A stretch of DNA of 64,000 nt from Thalassotalea euphylliae (GTDB taxonomy: Bacteria > Pseudomonadota > Gammaproteobacteria > Enterobacterales > Alteromonadaceae). Below, in pieces: positions 17,176-25,184 of this stretch. Within the stretch, counting starts at the first letter, position 1, and each line of letters opens with the position of its first letter. The position numbers and the translations under genes were made by a program. The notes under the pieces are model-generated. The model searched no databases and had not been told where the DNA came from. It saw nothing but the letters and a program-made list of their open reading frames with translations. The stretch covers positions 868,001-932,000 of the forward strand of contig NZ_QUOT01000001.1 of NCBI RefSeq assembly GCF_003390375.1, given 5' to 3'.

Positions 17176-18603
17176 ATGAGGTTAACAAAACGATTTGATC
17201 GACATGTAACCTTAATATTTATCACCACCGTTATCGTGCTGATAATTACCTCATACTTCACCTTTAATAAAGTGATTCGTGATCACTTTAACCATCAGCA
17301 ACAAGCGGTAGTGCCGCTATTATCTCTTGCCACCAATGAAATTATTCGCCCGCTGACGATTTCTCACCATATCGCCAAAAATCACTTTATTAATCAAGTG
17401 GCTCAAGCTGATACGGTTAATATCGAACAACTTGGCTCTTACCTTAAGGGCATTAGCGATGCCTACGGATTGTTGGCGTTTGTTGCTTTTGAAAAGCATA
17501 ACTTCATGCTTGACTCAGACTATAAGCAATCGCCACTGACCAGCGATCGTGCAGAGTGGTTCCACCGTTTGAAGGACTCCGAGCAAGAGCAAATTGCCGA
17601 TATCGGCAATGTAGAAAACCCACACCTTTATTTTGATGTAAAACTGCGCGATGCACAGGGCGCATTTCTAGGCTTTGCCGGTGTCGGGGTCGATCTTGAC
17701 CACTTCTCTGCGAGTTTTGGCACTTTTCGCGATAAATTTGGCTACGAATTATATGTTGCCGATCAGCAGCATAATATCACCATCACCTCATCATCACTGA
17801 TGAAAACCGAAAGCCACCACCGCAAAGACGAAATTGTAAATTTAACCAGTTTGCCTTGGTTCGAATCTTTTGCTGCGCAAGAAAAAAAAGGACGTTCAAG
17901 CGATATGGTTGAGGTCAATGGCAGTCAATATGTGATCAGTAAAATTGCGATTCCTGAACTTAAATGGCACCTTTATCTTGTCGCTCCTCCGCCTTATAAA
18001 CAAAGTACTTACTGGCAGCAACTCGTTAGTACGGTTTTTGTATTTTTGCTGGTTGTACTGGCGTTGTATTTTGCCTTTGAATACAAAAATACTGCGTTTA
18101 AGCATGATTTAGTCAAAGACTCTGAAACTGACTTTCTAACTAAACTCCCCAATCGCAGCTTTATTAATTGGAAGGCAGAAGATATTCGCAGTAAACATCG
18201 GTTTTTGTCTGTGGTAATTGCTGATATCGACAAGTTTAAAAGTATTAACGACCAGTACGGACATTTGGCTGGCGATGAAGTGTTAAAGTTAATCGCCACT
18301 GAACTGTCGAACTCACTGCGACAATTTGATGTAGTAGCCCGTTGGGGCGGTGAAGAGTTTATTATTATGCTACCCGATACCGGCCGCAACCAGGCATTTG
18401 AAATTGCCGAACGCGCTCGCCAAACCATAGCGAGCCGACAAATAAGGCTAGAGAAACAGTCGCCCATGGTTAACGTAACATTGAGCTTTGGCTTAGCCGA
18501 GGGTGATTTAAACGTAGAATCGCTAAATGCTATTGTCAAACGCGCTGATCGCGCCCTTTATCAAGCAAAAGAAAATGGTCGAAATTGCGTTATTATTGGG
18601 TAG
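17176..18603 (+). CDS. Membrane diguanylate cyclase with periplasmic sensor
   Basis: 475 residues. One membrane helix (about 14-31), a periplasmic Cache-like sensor of roughly 240 residues, a second helix (about 278-298), then a GGDEF domain from about residue 315. The active site reads RWGGEEFII and an RxxD inhibitory site (RQFD) lies five residues before it, so the enzyme is probably active and product-inhibited by c-di-GMP. FTxKLPNR-like FLTKLPNRS marks the start of the cyclase domain. It converts two GTP to c-di-GMP in response to an unknown periplasmic signal. No strong ribosome site is visible before the ATG. Confidence 0.93.
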   Translation: MRLTKRFDRHVTLIFITTVIVLIITSYFTFNKVIRDHFNHQQQAVVPLLSLATNEIIRPLTISHHIAKNHFINQVAQADTVNIEQLGSYLKGISDAYGLLAFVAFEKHNFMLDSDYKQSPLTSDRAEWFHRLKDSEQEQIADIGNVENPHLYFDVKLRDAQGAFLGFAGVGVDLDHFSASFGTFRDKFGYELYVADQQHNITITSSSLMKTESHHRKDEIVNLTSLPWFESFAAQEKKGRSSDMVEVNGSQYVISKIAIPELKWHLYLVAPPPYKQSTYWQQLVSTVFVFLLVVLALYFAFEYKNTAFKHDLVKDSETDFLTKLPNRSFINWKAEDIRSKHRFLSVVIADIDKFKSINDQYGHLAGDEVLKLIATELSNSLRQFDVVARWGGEEFIIMLPDTGRNQAFEIAERARQTIASRQIRLEKQSPMVNVTLSFGLAEGDLNVESLNAIVKRADRALYQAKENGRNCVIIG

Positions 18604-18652
18604 CTATTGGCTAGCTTACGTTTACCTTAGCTAGCTATAGCTGAAACATTAC

Positions 18653-19528
18653 TTACGATAAGCTGGTTACACTAATCACTTGGCCAAACGTCACCGACTT
18701 TCCCGATGCAACGGAAAGCGGCTGAGTATTCGCCGCTTCAAGACAAACATACTCTTGTTCGCCACCTGCATGGACATCTGCCATACCTGCCGCCGTTTTC
18801 TGCCCAGGATTCCATAGTACCCAATTGTTCACCTGGCTAGGCATTAGATGAATGACTCGCTGCTTGCCAGCGTCGACGATCTTCATTTGCTGATCAAAAT
18901 AGTAAATACGATCCAGTGGCCCTACTGCGTTCTCAAGTGAGTCTTGCTGGCCTTTTTGTTCGCTGAGTTTGCAATCAAAAGGCACATTATCAAGGTTTGG
19001 AATAGTCACCTGAGCAGGGTTACTAACGGCGAAGTAGCTATGTAATGCGCCGGTAAATTCAATTGTGTCTGGTGATTGGTTTTCAATGGTTAGTTGCTGC
19101 GTAAACGTTTCACCCAAGACAAGTTTTTGTACAACTTTGGTTTTAAAAGGCCATTGCGGGTGCTGGTTTTCTCCTTGCCATACCAATTCAAGCTCTACAC
19201 CTGCTTCAGTAATTAGTGAATTGCTTAGTTGCCAGACGACGTTACGAGCAAAGCCATGATTACCCGCACCCTCAGCGTTAGGGTGTGCACCAAACCAAGG
19301 CCAACACAGCGGAATACCGCCGCGAATCGCCTTGCCTTGTGAATAATCAGACGAATTCGATAGCCAAAAGACTTCTTCTTGCTCACGTGGCTGCCAAGCA
19401 AGTACTTGGCCGCCATACAAGCTAACACGGGCATGACAAGATTGATGTTCCATCACTAGCTGCGCTAGCGACTCCCCTAGCCCTTCTTGCTTGATACGGC
19501 CAAAGTTATTCTCACCAATCAATGTCAT
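18653..19528 (-). CDS. yeaD: D-hexose-6-phosphate mutarotase (YeaD-like)
   Basis: Aldose 1-epimerase family protein of 291 residues that interconverts alpha and beta anomers of hexose 6-phosphates in the cytoplasm. Supporting motifs are GIPLCWPWFG with AHPNAEGAGNHGFAR, a catalytic His in TGALHSYFAV and a catalytic Glu in EYVCLEAAN near the C-terminus. A GGAG ribosome site precedes the ATG. It is the last of three minus-strand genes that follow the aldolase and enolase-family genes, and converges on the diguanylate cyclase. Confidence 0.9.
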   Translation of the reverse strand: MTLIGENNFGRIKQEGLGESLAQLVMEHQSCHARVSLYGGQVLAWQPREQEEVFWLSNSSDYSQGKAIRGGIPLCWPWFGAHPNAEGAGNHGFARNVVWQLSNSLITEAGVELELVWQGENQHPQWPFKTKVVQKLVLGETFTQQLTIENQSPDTIEFTGALHSYFAVSNPAQVTIPNLDNVPFDCKLSEQKGQQDSLENAVGPLDRIYYFDQQMKIVDAGKQRVIHLMPSQVNNWVLWNPGQKTAAGMADVHAGGEQEYVCLEAANTQPLSVASGKSVTFGQVISVTSLS

Positions 19529-19595
19529 GTTAGCTCCGTAGTCGGTTTACAAATAAAATATCTAGTTAAATGGTAATTAGTTGCTGGCTAAGCGC

Positions 19596-20771
19596 TTATT
19601 TAACCGTAACGTGCGGTGAGCGCTTAACAACTTCATCGTTAAGCTCAATGCCGATACCCGGTGTTTCTGACACTTCAAAGAAACCATCAACTGGCTGTGG
19701 ATCTTGAATACAAAGTTCACGGTTCCACGCTTTGATGGCGTAAGTGTGATGCTCGTGAATCAAGAAGTTTGGAATAGCCGTTTCTAAGTGTAATGACGCA
19801 GCCGTTGCTACAGGCCCGCCACAAACATGCGCTTGCACGCGAATATCGTAAGTGTCGGCATAGTCACACACTTTTTTCGCTTCAGTGAAGCCGCCACACA
19901 AGCCAACATCTGGTTGTAATACATCAATACTTTGATCTTCAAAATAAGGGCGGACATCCCAACGGTGGTACAAACGTTCACCACCAGCAATTGGCACATT
20001 GACGCGATCAGACACTTTTTTGTGCACTTTTGAATTTAAGTAGTTCACTGGCTCTTCGTACATCATACAGCCAACCTCTTCGATCACTTCACCCATTTGA
20101 ATTGCAGAAGCGGCGCCCATTAGTGAGTGTGATTCAAAAATAATATCAACGTCTTCACCCACAGCGTCGCGAATAGCGCGCAAGCGATCACCAAATAAAC
20201 GCATTTGTGGTTTAGTAAATAACTTGGTTCGATCAAACGAGGATTCGCCATTGGCGTCATAAACAATAGGGTCTACTTTTACTGCGTCATAGCCTTCGGC
20301 CATCGCTTTTAATGCAGCTTCGGCATACTCGGCAGGCTCAATCAATTTTTTACACTCTTTATCCCAGTCAAACTGCAACTGGCTCGCGTAAGTGCGTAGT
20401 TTGGTATTTGTTTTACCACCAAGTAACTGATAAACCGGCAAGCCTAATGCCTTACCTTTGATGTCCCAAAGCGCGGTATCAATGGCACTCATCGCCGCAT
20501 AAAGTACAGGGCCACCACCTAGTCCCCAGAAGCTTTCACGTAGCATTCGCGACCACAATAGTTCGGTTTGAAACGGGTTAAAGCCAATTAATACCGCCTC
20601 GGCAATTTCTTTGATCATCGCGGCTGCAGCACTATGACCCCAGTCATAAGCCAAACCAGCTTCACCCACCCCGTGAATCCCCTCGTCGGTATGAATACGA
20701 ACAAATACCGGATTCCATGGTGGGCGCTCAGGGCAATGGATATCAAAAATTTCTACGTGGGTAATTTTCAT
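19596..20771 (-). CDS. Enolase-superfamily (mandelate racemase type) sugar-acid dehydratase
   Basis: 391 residues with the capping domain (1 to about 125) and barrel of the mandelate racemase subgroup. Three metal-ligand motifs are visible: an acid in IIFESHS, the second in MYEEPVN and the third in AGGERLY. The KxD motif AVKVDP and a C-terminal His (VQAHVCGGP) provide acid/base groups. The pattern fits dehydratases of aldonic acids such as galactonate or gluconate, but the substrate cannot be assigned. Neighbours (class II aldolase upstream, mutarotase downstream, all minus strand) suggest a small carbohydrate-acid route. Confidence 0.88.
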   Translation of the reverse strand: MKITHVEIFDIHCPERPPWNPVFVRIHTDEGIHGVGEAGLAYDWGHSAAAAMIKEIAEAVLIGFNPFQTELLWSRMLRESFWGLGGGPVLYAAMSAIDTALWDIKGKALGLPVYQLLGGKTNTKLRTYASQLQFDWDKECKKLIEPAEYAEAALKAMAEGYDAVKVDPIVYDANGESSFDRTKLFTKPQMRLFGDRLRAIRDAVGEDVDIIFESHSLMGAASAIQMGEVIEEVGCMMYEEPVNYLNSKVHKKVSDRVNVPIAGGERLYHRWDVRPYFEDQSIDVLQPDVGLCGGFTEAKKVCDYADTYDIRVQAHVCGGPVATAASLHLETAIPNFLIHEHHTYAIKAWNRELCIQDPQPVDGFFEVSETPGIGIELNDEVVKRSPHVTVK

Positions 20772-20852
20772 TGGGGATTCTCTGTTATTTATTTGAAATT
20801 ATCAGTTTGGTGTTATCTAGGTTAAATAAAGCTGGACGAAATCGTGCAGTTA

Positions 20853-21623
20853 TTAACTTGCAAAGCTTGGGTCAAGGCGATAAATACGGCGCAACATTGC
20901 TGGCCATGATTTTTGCCCACCAGTTAAACCTGTATGTACGACATTCGCTTGTGCTTTGATGTTATCGACAATGCTTTGGTCAACTTCAATCAGTTCTTGG
21001 CCTGTTGCTTGAACTTGCAATTGTACTTGGCAAGCGCGCGTTAAGTCATACATATGCATAAAGGCATCACCAATGGTTTTACCGCAGGTTAAGCCACCGT
21101 GATTGCGCAGTAACATAAAGTTAGCCGTACCTAAGTCTGCTTGTAAGCGCGCTTTTTCATCTTCGTTTACCGCTAAACCTTCATAACCGTGATAGCTCAT
21201 TGATGCCAACGCAAATGCCGAATATTGACTAAGTGGCTGCAAGCCATTTTTTAAGGTTGCCACCGAAATGAGTTCATTGGTGTGCAAATGCAATACGCAC
21301 ATAGCATCGTGGCGCACTTCGTGTACTGCGCTATGAATGGTAAAGCCTGCTGGGTTGATTTCAAACGGGCAATCTTTATCTAAAATGTTGCCTTGCAGAT
21401 CAATTTTCACCAAGTTAGACGCGGTGATTTCGTCAAATGCTAAGCCAAAGGCATTAATAAGAAACTCGTCAGTGCCGGGAATACGTGCTGAAATGTGGGT
21501 ATAAATCAAATCATCCCAGCCGTGTAAGTAGGCTAAACGGTAACAAGCCGCCAAATCTATACGGGTCTGCCATTCGGCGTCTGAAACTTTATCTTTTAGG
21601 TTAAGTTGAGGAAGTTCGAACAT
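20853..21623 (-). CDS. Class II aldolase/adducin family protein
   Basis: 256 residues from the ATG at 21623 (a GTG four codons earlier is possible). The fold is that of L-fuculose/L-ribulose phosphate aldolases and epimerases: THISARIPG at the N-terminus, zinc ligands in CVLHLHTNE (HxH) and in LRNHGGLTCG, and SYHGYEG. This branch resembles adducin-type proteins of unknown substrate. It is the first gene of the minus-strand trio with the enolase-family dehydratase 81 bases downstream. It is divergent from the NRDE protein. Confidence 0.87.
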   Translation of the reverse strand: MFELPQLNLKDKVSDAEWQTRIDLAACYRLAYLHGWDDLIYTHISARIPGTDEFLINAFGLAFDEITASNLVKIDLQGNILDKDCPFEINPAGFTIHSAVHEVRHDAMCVLHLHTNELISVATLKNGLQPLSQYSAFALASMSYHGYEGLAVNEDEKARLQADLGTANFMLLRNHGGLTCGKTIGDAFMHMYDLTRACQVQLQVQATGQELIEVDQSIVDNIKAQANVVHTGLTGGQKSWPAMLRRIYRLDPSFAS

Positions 21624-21741
21624 GTTGTTTTCCACTATATCGTGCTGGCGACAACTTTAACGCACCCCAGACTTTTGTTAAAGGCTGGGATCCGCTAAGT
21701 TATAGCGATTACTCATAAATTAGCCGCCGACTTTAGCAAAT

Positions 21742-22545
21742 ATGTGTATTTTGTTTATTGCCTTACATCAACATCCTAAATATCCGTTAATCATTGCGGC
21801 AAATCGTGACGAATTTAGGCAACGACCAACAGCCGCAATGCATTGGTGGCAATCACCAACAGCTGATGTTGAACCTTCCGTACTTGCAGGCAAAGACTTA
21901 AGCGCAGGTGGCACTTGGCTGGCGATTGCTCGTTCAGGAAAATTTGCCGCACTAACCAACTTTCGCAAGCTGCCAATTGATAATTCACGTCAATACACCA
22001 GTCGTGGTGAACTTGTATTAAAAGCGCACCAATTGGGAAATGCTGAGCTAACCCAGTTACTAAGCACGCAGTACCAGCAATATCAAGGTTTTAACTTACT
22101 ATATGGCGATCAACATGGTTTAACCTGCTTTGATAGCGTTAATCATCAATTTACTGAGAATAAGGCTGGATTTTTTAGCCTGTGCAATGGTGCACTAGAC
22201 GACATTTGGCCCAAAATGGCACGTGGCGAGCAAGCCCTTGAGCGCTTTATCGCAAGCCAAAGCACTAGGGAGCTTAACCACCAAGACCTGCTTGGTTTAT
22301 TGCAAGATAACCAAACTGCACCGGATAATCTGTTACCCAAAACTGGCTTGCCCTATGAATGGGAAAAGCAGTTAAGCGCTATTTTCATTCGCGGCGAGGA
22401 ATACGGTACTCGCTCTTCGTGTGTTTATACGCTGCGCTTTGACGGTGTGGCACAGGTGACCGAAGTGACCTACGACAGGAGCGGCGATATTGACAGCCAA
22501 GTTGAATTTTCTTGGCAAACTGAAACTAAATCGCTGCTAACTTAA
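21742..22545 (+). CDS. NRDE (TANGO2-like) protein
   Basis: 267 residues beginning MCILFIALHQHP, with the family motif AANRDEFRQRPT at about residues 19-30 and GGTWLAIARSGKFAALTNFR. The Cys at position 2 and the fold suggest an N-terminal nucleophile hydrolase relative. Eukaryotic TANGO2 has been linked to haem trafficking and acyl-CoA metabolism; the bacterial role is not settled. No signal peptide. Transcribed alone, divergent from the aldolase gene, with a small minus-strand gene converging on it. Confidence 0.9.
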   Translation: MCILFIALHQHPKYPLIIAANRDEFRQRPTAAMHWWQSPTADVEPSVLAGKDLSAGGTWLAIARSGKFAALTNFRKLPIDNSRQYTSRGELVLKAHQLGNAELTQLLSTQYQQYQGFNLLYGDQHGLTCFDSVNHQFTENKAGFFSLCNGALDDIWPKMARGEQALERFIASQSTRELNHQDLLGLLQDNQTAPDNLLPKTGLPYEWEKQLSAIFIRGEEYGTRSSCVYTLRFDGVAQVTEVTYDRSGDIDSQVEFSWQTETKSLLT

Positions 22546-22556
22546 AACACTAACCG

Positions 22557-22733
22557 TTAGCCAAAGGCATTTTTTAGAATTGCGATAAATAAAGAAGCAA
22601 ACACAAGCACGATTAAAATCTTACTGTATTTTTGTTGTGTCGGCTGATCGAGCGGTTTACCAAATTTTTCCCCTAATATCACCATAATGGCAACACTGAT
22701 AAACACAAGGGCAAGAATAATAAGTAACGTCAT
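22557..22733 (-). CDS. Small two-helix membrane protein, 58 residues
   Basis: An ATG at 22733 preceded at 5-6 bases by AGGATT opens a 58-codon frame ending at TAA 22557-22559. The product has two hydrophobic helices (LLIILALVFISVAIMVIL and ILIVLVFASLFIAIL) separated by a polar hairpin (GEKFGKPLDQPTQQKYSK). Good ribosome site, natural composition and position between genes support it as real. No family recognised. It converges on the NRDE gene, with stop codons 12 bases apart. Confidence 0.7.
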   Translation of the reverse strand: MTLLIILALVFISVAIMVILGEKFGKPLDQPTQQKYSKILIVLVFASLFIAILKNAFG

Positions 22734-22763
22734 GTGGAATCCTGATTAATGCATCCTATATTT

Positions 22764-22925
22764 ATACCAATTTCAATAAATACTTGATCATTCTGGCTGG
22801 TTAAAATGCCCACAAACTGCGTTGTTATTTTTGAAATTAGAACAACTAGTTACCAAAAAATAACGCCTTGTTTATGAACCTTTTTCCTACGCCATAATTG
22901 ATCAACTAATTAATTCAATTGGTAT
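22764..22925. mobile_element. MITE-like element A
   Basis: 162 bases bounded by 27-base inverted repeats (22764-22790 and 22899-22925) matching at 22 of 27 positions, beginning ATACCAATT and ending inward with TTGATCA. No coding frame inside. The design fits a miniature inverted-repeat element or intergenic repeat of alteromonads. It fills most of the 367-base gap before the exporter gene; the remaining 175 bases hold no gene. Confidence 0.6.
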
Positions 22926-23100
22926 TACTTGATTAACGGCTAATAGCTAATGGCTTAATTTACGGTAAAAAATACGTAAATTGGTTACTTTAGCGCCGTT
23001 AGGCATACGCAGTATCAAGTTTTGACTGTAAAACTAACAAGATTTGTTTACCATACGCTAAATAAGTGTCAAAGCAAGAATAATCAGGGTTTAACCAGCC

Positions 23101-24324
23101 ATGCCACAAAGTGCAGAATTCAAACAAAAGCGCCGATTTATCATTAGTTTAGGTAAAGCGCTTCATAAGTTTGGCACTAACTCTTTTCGCTCTGAAGCAC
23201 ACCTGCAAAACGTCGCCAATTTTCTTGGCGTCAAAGCATCTTTTATTATTACACCGACCTCGCTTACTTTTGTCTTAATTGATGATGAACATTGCGAGCA
23301 CAATTATATTGTGCGAGTAAAACCCGGTGATTTGGACCTGGGCTCGCTTGCAAGAACTGATGAGTTAGTTGAAGAGTTAAGCTCGGGTCAACGCAGCTTA
23401 GCCGAAGCAACTGAGCGCATTGAAGAGATCTACAACAAACCCAACCCATACGGTAAAACCATCACATTTTTAGCATTTGGTGCGTCAAGTGGTGCCTTTG
23501 CTATGTTAATGCACACCAGTTGGAATGACGTACTTTGGTCAGGCTTACTCGGTTTGGTGGTTGCCCTATTTGTTTTCTGGTCTGAACGCTCACAGCGAAT
23601 TTCAGAGTCGCTAGAGCCTTTATCTGCGTTGGTTTGCGCCTTAATTGCCTCTGCGGTGACTAATTACGATCCCCACATCAATATGGCACTGGTGATATTG
23701 TCGGCCATTATTGTGTTTATTCCCGGCCTGTCACTAACGCTGGGCTTGTCTGAGCTTGCTGCTCGACACCTTGTGTCGGGAACCGCCCGCATAATGGATG
23801 CCATTATGGTGCTCTTTAAGCTGTACTTTGGCGCTGTTTTGGGTATCGCTATTGGTAACTTAATTTGGGGAACAGCTGAATTTATCCAGCCGTCAGCTAT
23901 GCCAAATTGGACCTCTTGGGTTGCGGTAACCATTTTATCTATGACCCTAGTCATCATGTTCCAAGTGCGCAAAAAAGATGCGCCTTGGGGGATAATATCC
24001 GGCTATATCGCTTATGGCGCGACACTTTGGGCGACACCTTATTTAGGCTATGCCCTTGGCGCCTTTGCCGGCGCGTTTGCTTTAGGCGTTTACAGTAACT
24101 TATTCTCACGTGTGATGAATTTGCCAAGCAGTATTGTTATGCTACTTGGTCTGGTTGTATTGGTACCCGGCAGTAAAGTGTATATTGGGTTAAACTCCGC
24201 TGTTTCTGGCCAAAATATGTTGAATACGCCAGATACCGCCTCGCAAACTTTTTTGATTTTTATGTCGCTTGTTGCAGGCTTAATTTTCGCTAATGTTGCG
24301 GTACGTTCACGCAATACGTTGTAA
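23101..24324 (+). CDS. Threonine/serine exporter, ThrE family (fused domains)
   Basis: 407 residues. A cytoplasmic N-terminal region (1 to about 115, with FIISLGKALHKFGTNSFRSE) has the DUF1212 signature, followed by about ten hydrophobic helices covering the ThrE (DUF1212) and ThrE_2 (DUF3815) halves. GASSGAFAML and FIPGLSLTLGLSELAARHLVSGTARI are typical. Corynebacterium ThrE exports threonine and serine by proton motive force; the same role is inferred here. The TetR gene starts 22 bases downstream and may share its transcript. Confidence 0.9.
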   Translation: MPQSAEFKQKRRFIISLGKALHKFGTNSFRSEAHLQNVANFLGVKASFIITPTSLTFVLIDDEHCEHNYIVRVKPGDLDLGSLARTDELVEELSSGQRSLAEATERIEEIYNKPNPYGKTITFLAFGASSGAFAMLMHTSWNDVLWSGLLGLVVALFVFWSERSQRISESLEPLSALVCALIASAVTNYDPHINMALVILSAIIVFIPGLSLTLGLSELAARHLVSGTARIMDAIMVLFKLYFGAVLGIAIGNLIWGTAEFIQPSAMPNWTSWVAVTILSMTLVIMFQVRKKDAPWGIISGYIAYGATLWATPYLGYALGAFAGAFALGVYSNLFSRVMNLPSSIVMLLGLVVLVPGSKVYIGLNSAVSGQNMLNTPDTASQTFLIFMSLVAGLIFANVAVRSRNTL

Positions 24325-24346
24325 ACAAGAAAGCCTTGTAAATTAA

Positions 24347-25012
24347 ATGACTGCTAAATCAACCACCGACAAAAAACAAACTAAGCCACTGACTAATCAG
24401 ACCGACCCCAATACATCAGCCAAAAGTAGCTATCACCACGGTGACTTGCGCCCTACTTTGTTGCAAGCCGCGTCAGAAATGATTAATGCGGGTGGAGTTG
24501 AAGCGCTTTCATTACGTAAACTTGCGGAGAAAGTTGGCGTGTCGCGTACCGCCACTTACCACCATTTTAGAAACAAACACGACTTATTGTGTGCTGTTGC
24601 GGCAGAGGGGTTTTTTCGCTGGCAAACCATCGAGCAAGCAATATTCAACGATACAGAGCGGCCAATTAACGACAGGTATCGTCAATTTATCTTTAAATAC
24701 ATCGACTTTGCTGCCAACAACCCAGCAATTTACGACTTGATGTTTGGCCATACCCTATGGAAAAACGATCATTCAAACCAAGAACTGCGCGACATCGCCT
24801 ATCCTGTATTTCAACATCAGGTAGAAATGACCAAAGCTTGGCAGCAGGCAGGCATTTTACCCAAAGAGGAAAATACCTTGCGCCTCGCGCAAGTAACTTG
24901 GGGCACTATGCACGGTATTGCACGCTTGTTGATTGATGGTATATACGCTGACGCTAATAGCATTGAAGAAATGTGCGAGTGTGCAGTTAATGTCTTTCTT
25001 GCCAAAAAATAA
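24347..25012 (+). CDS. TetR/AcrR family regulator
   Basis: 221 residues. A polar N-terminal tail (1-30) leads to the TetR helix-turn-helix: SYHHGDLRPTLLQAA, GGVEALSLRKLAEKVGVS, RTATYHHFRNKHDLL. The C-terminal ligand domain resembles the WHG type (YDLMFGHTLW, LAQVTWGTMHGIARLLIDG). Placed 22 bases after the ThrE gene on the same strand, it may be co-transcribed and may regulate it, which is an inference; the inducer is unknown. Confidence 0.9.
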   Translation: MTAKSTTDKKQTKPLTNQTDPNTSAKSSYHHGDLRPTLLQAASEMINAGGVEALSLRKLAEKVGVSRTATYHHFRNKHDLLCAVAAEGFFRWQTIEQAIFNDTERPINDRYRQFIFKYIDFAANNPAIYDLMFGHTLWKNDHSNQELRDIAYPVFQHQVEMTKAWQQAGILPKEENTLRLAQVTWGTMHGIARLLIDGIYADANSIEEMCECAVNVFLAKK

Positions 25013-25184
25013 ATGGCGTCGTTGGCAATGCGCTAAGCTGATTTCCCAATAAGTTTACATATTTTGTAACACAATTAGCACACACAAAATTAACACATCA
25101 TTAACTTTTGATAGCGCTTCCAGATCAGATTCATTACTATCTGGTGCGTTAAAACATTCCAAGTAGAAAATGTAGAGTAACTAT

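Noticed and set aside
17858..17875. GGTTCGAATC resembling a tRNA T-loop
   Set aside because: It lies inside the diguanylate cyclase reading frame with no acceptor stem or anticodon arm around it.
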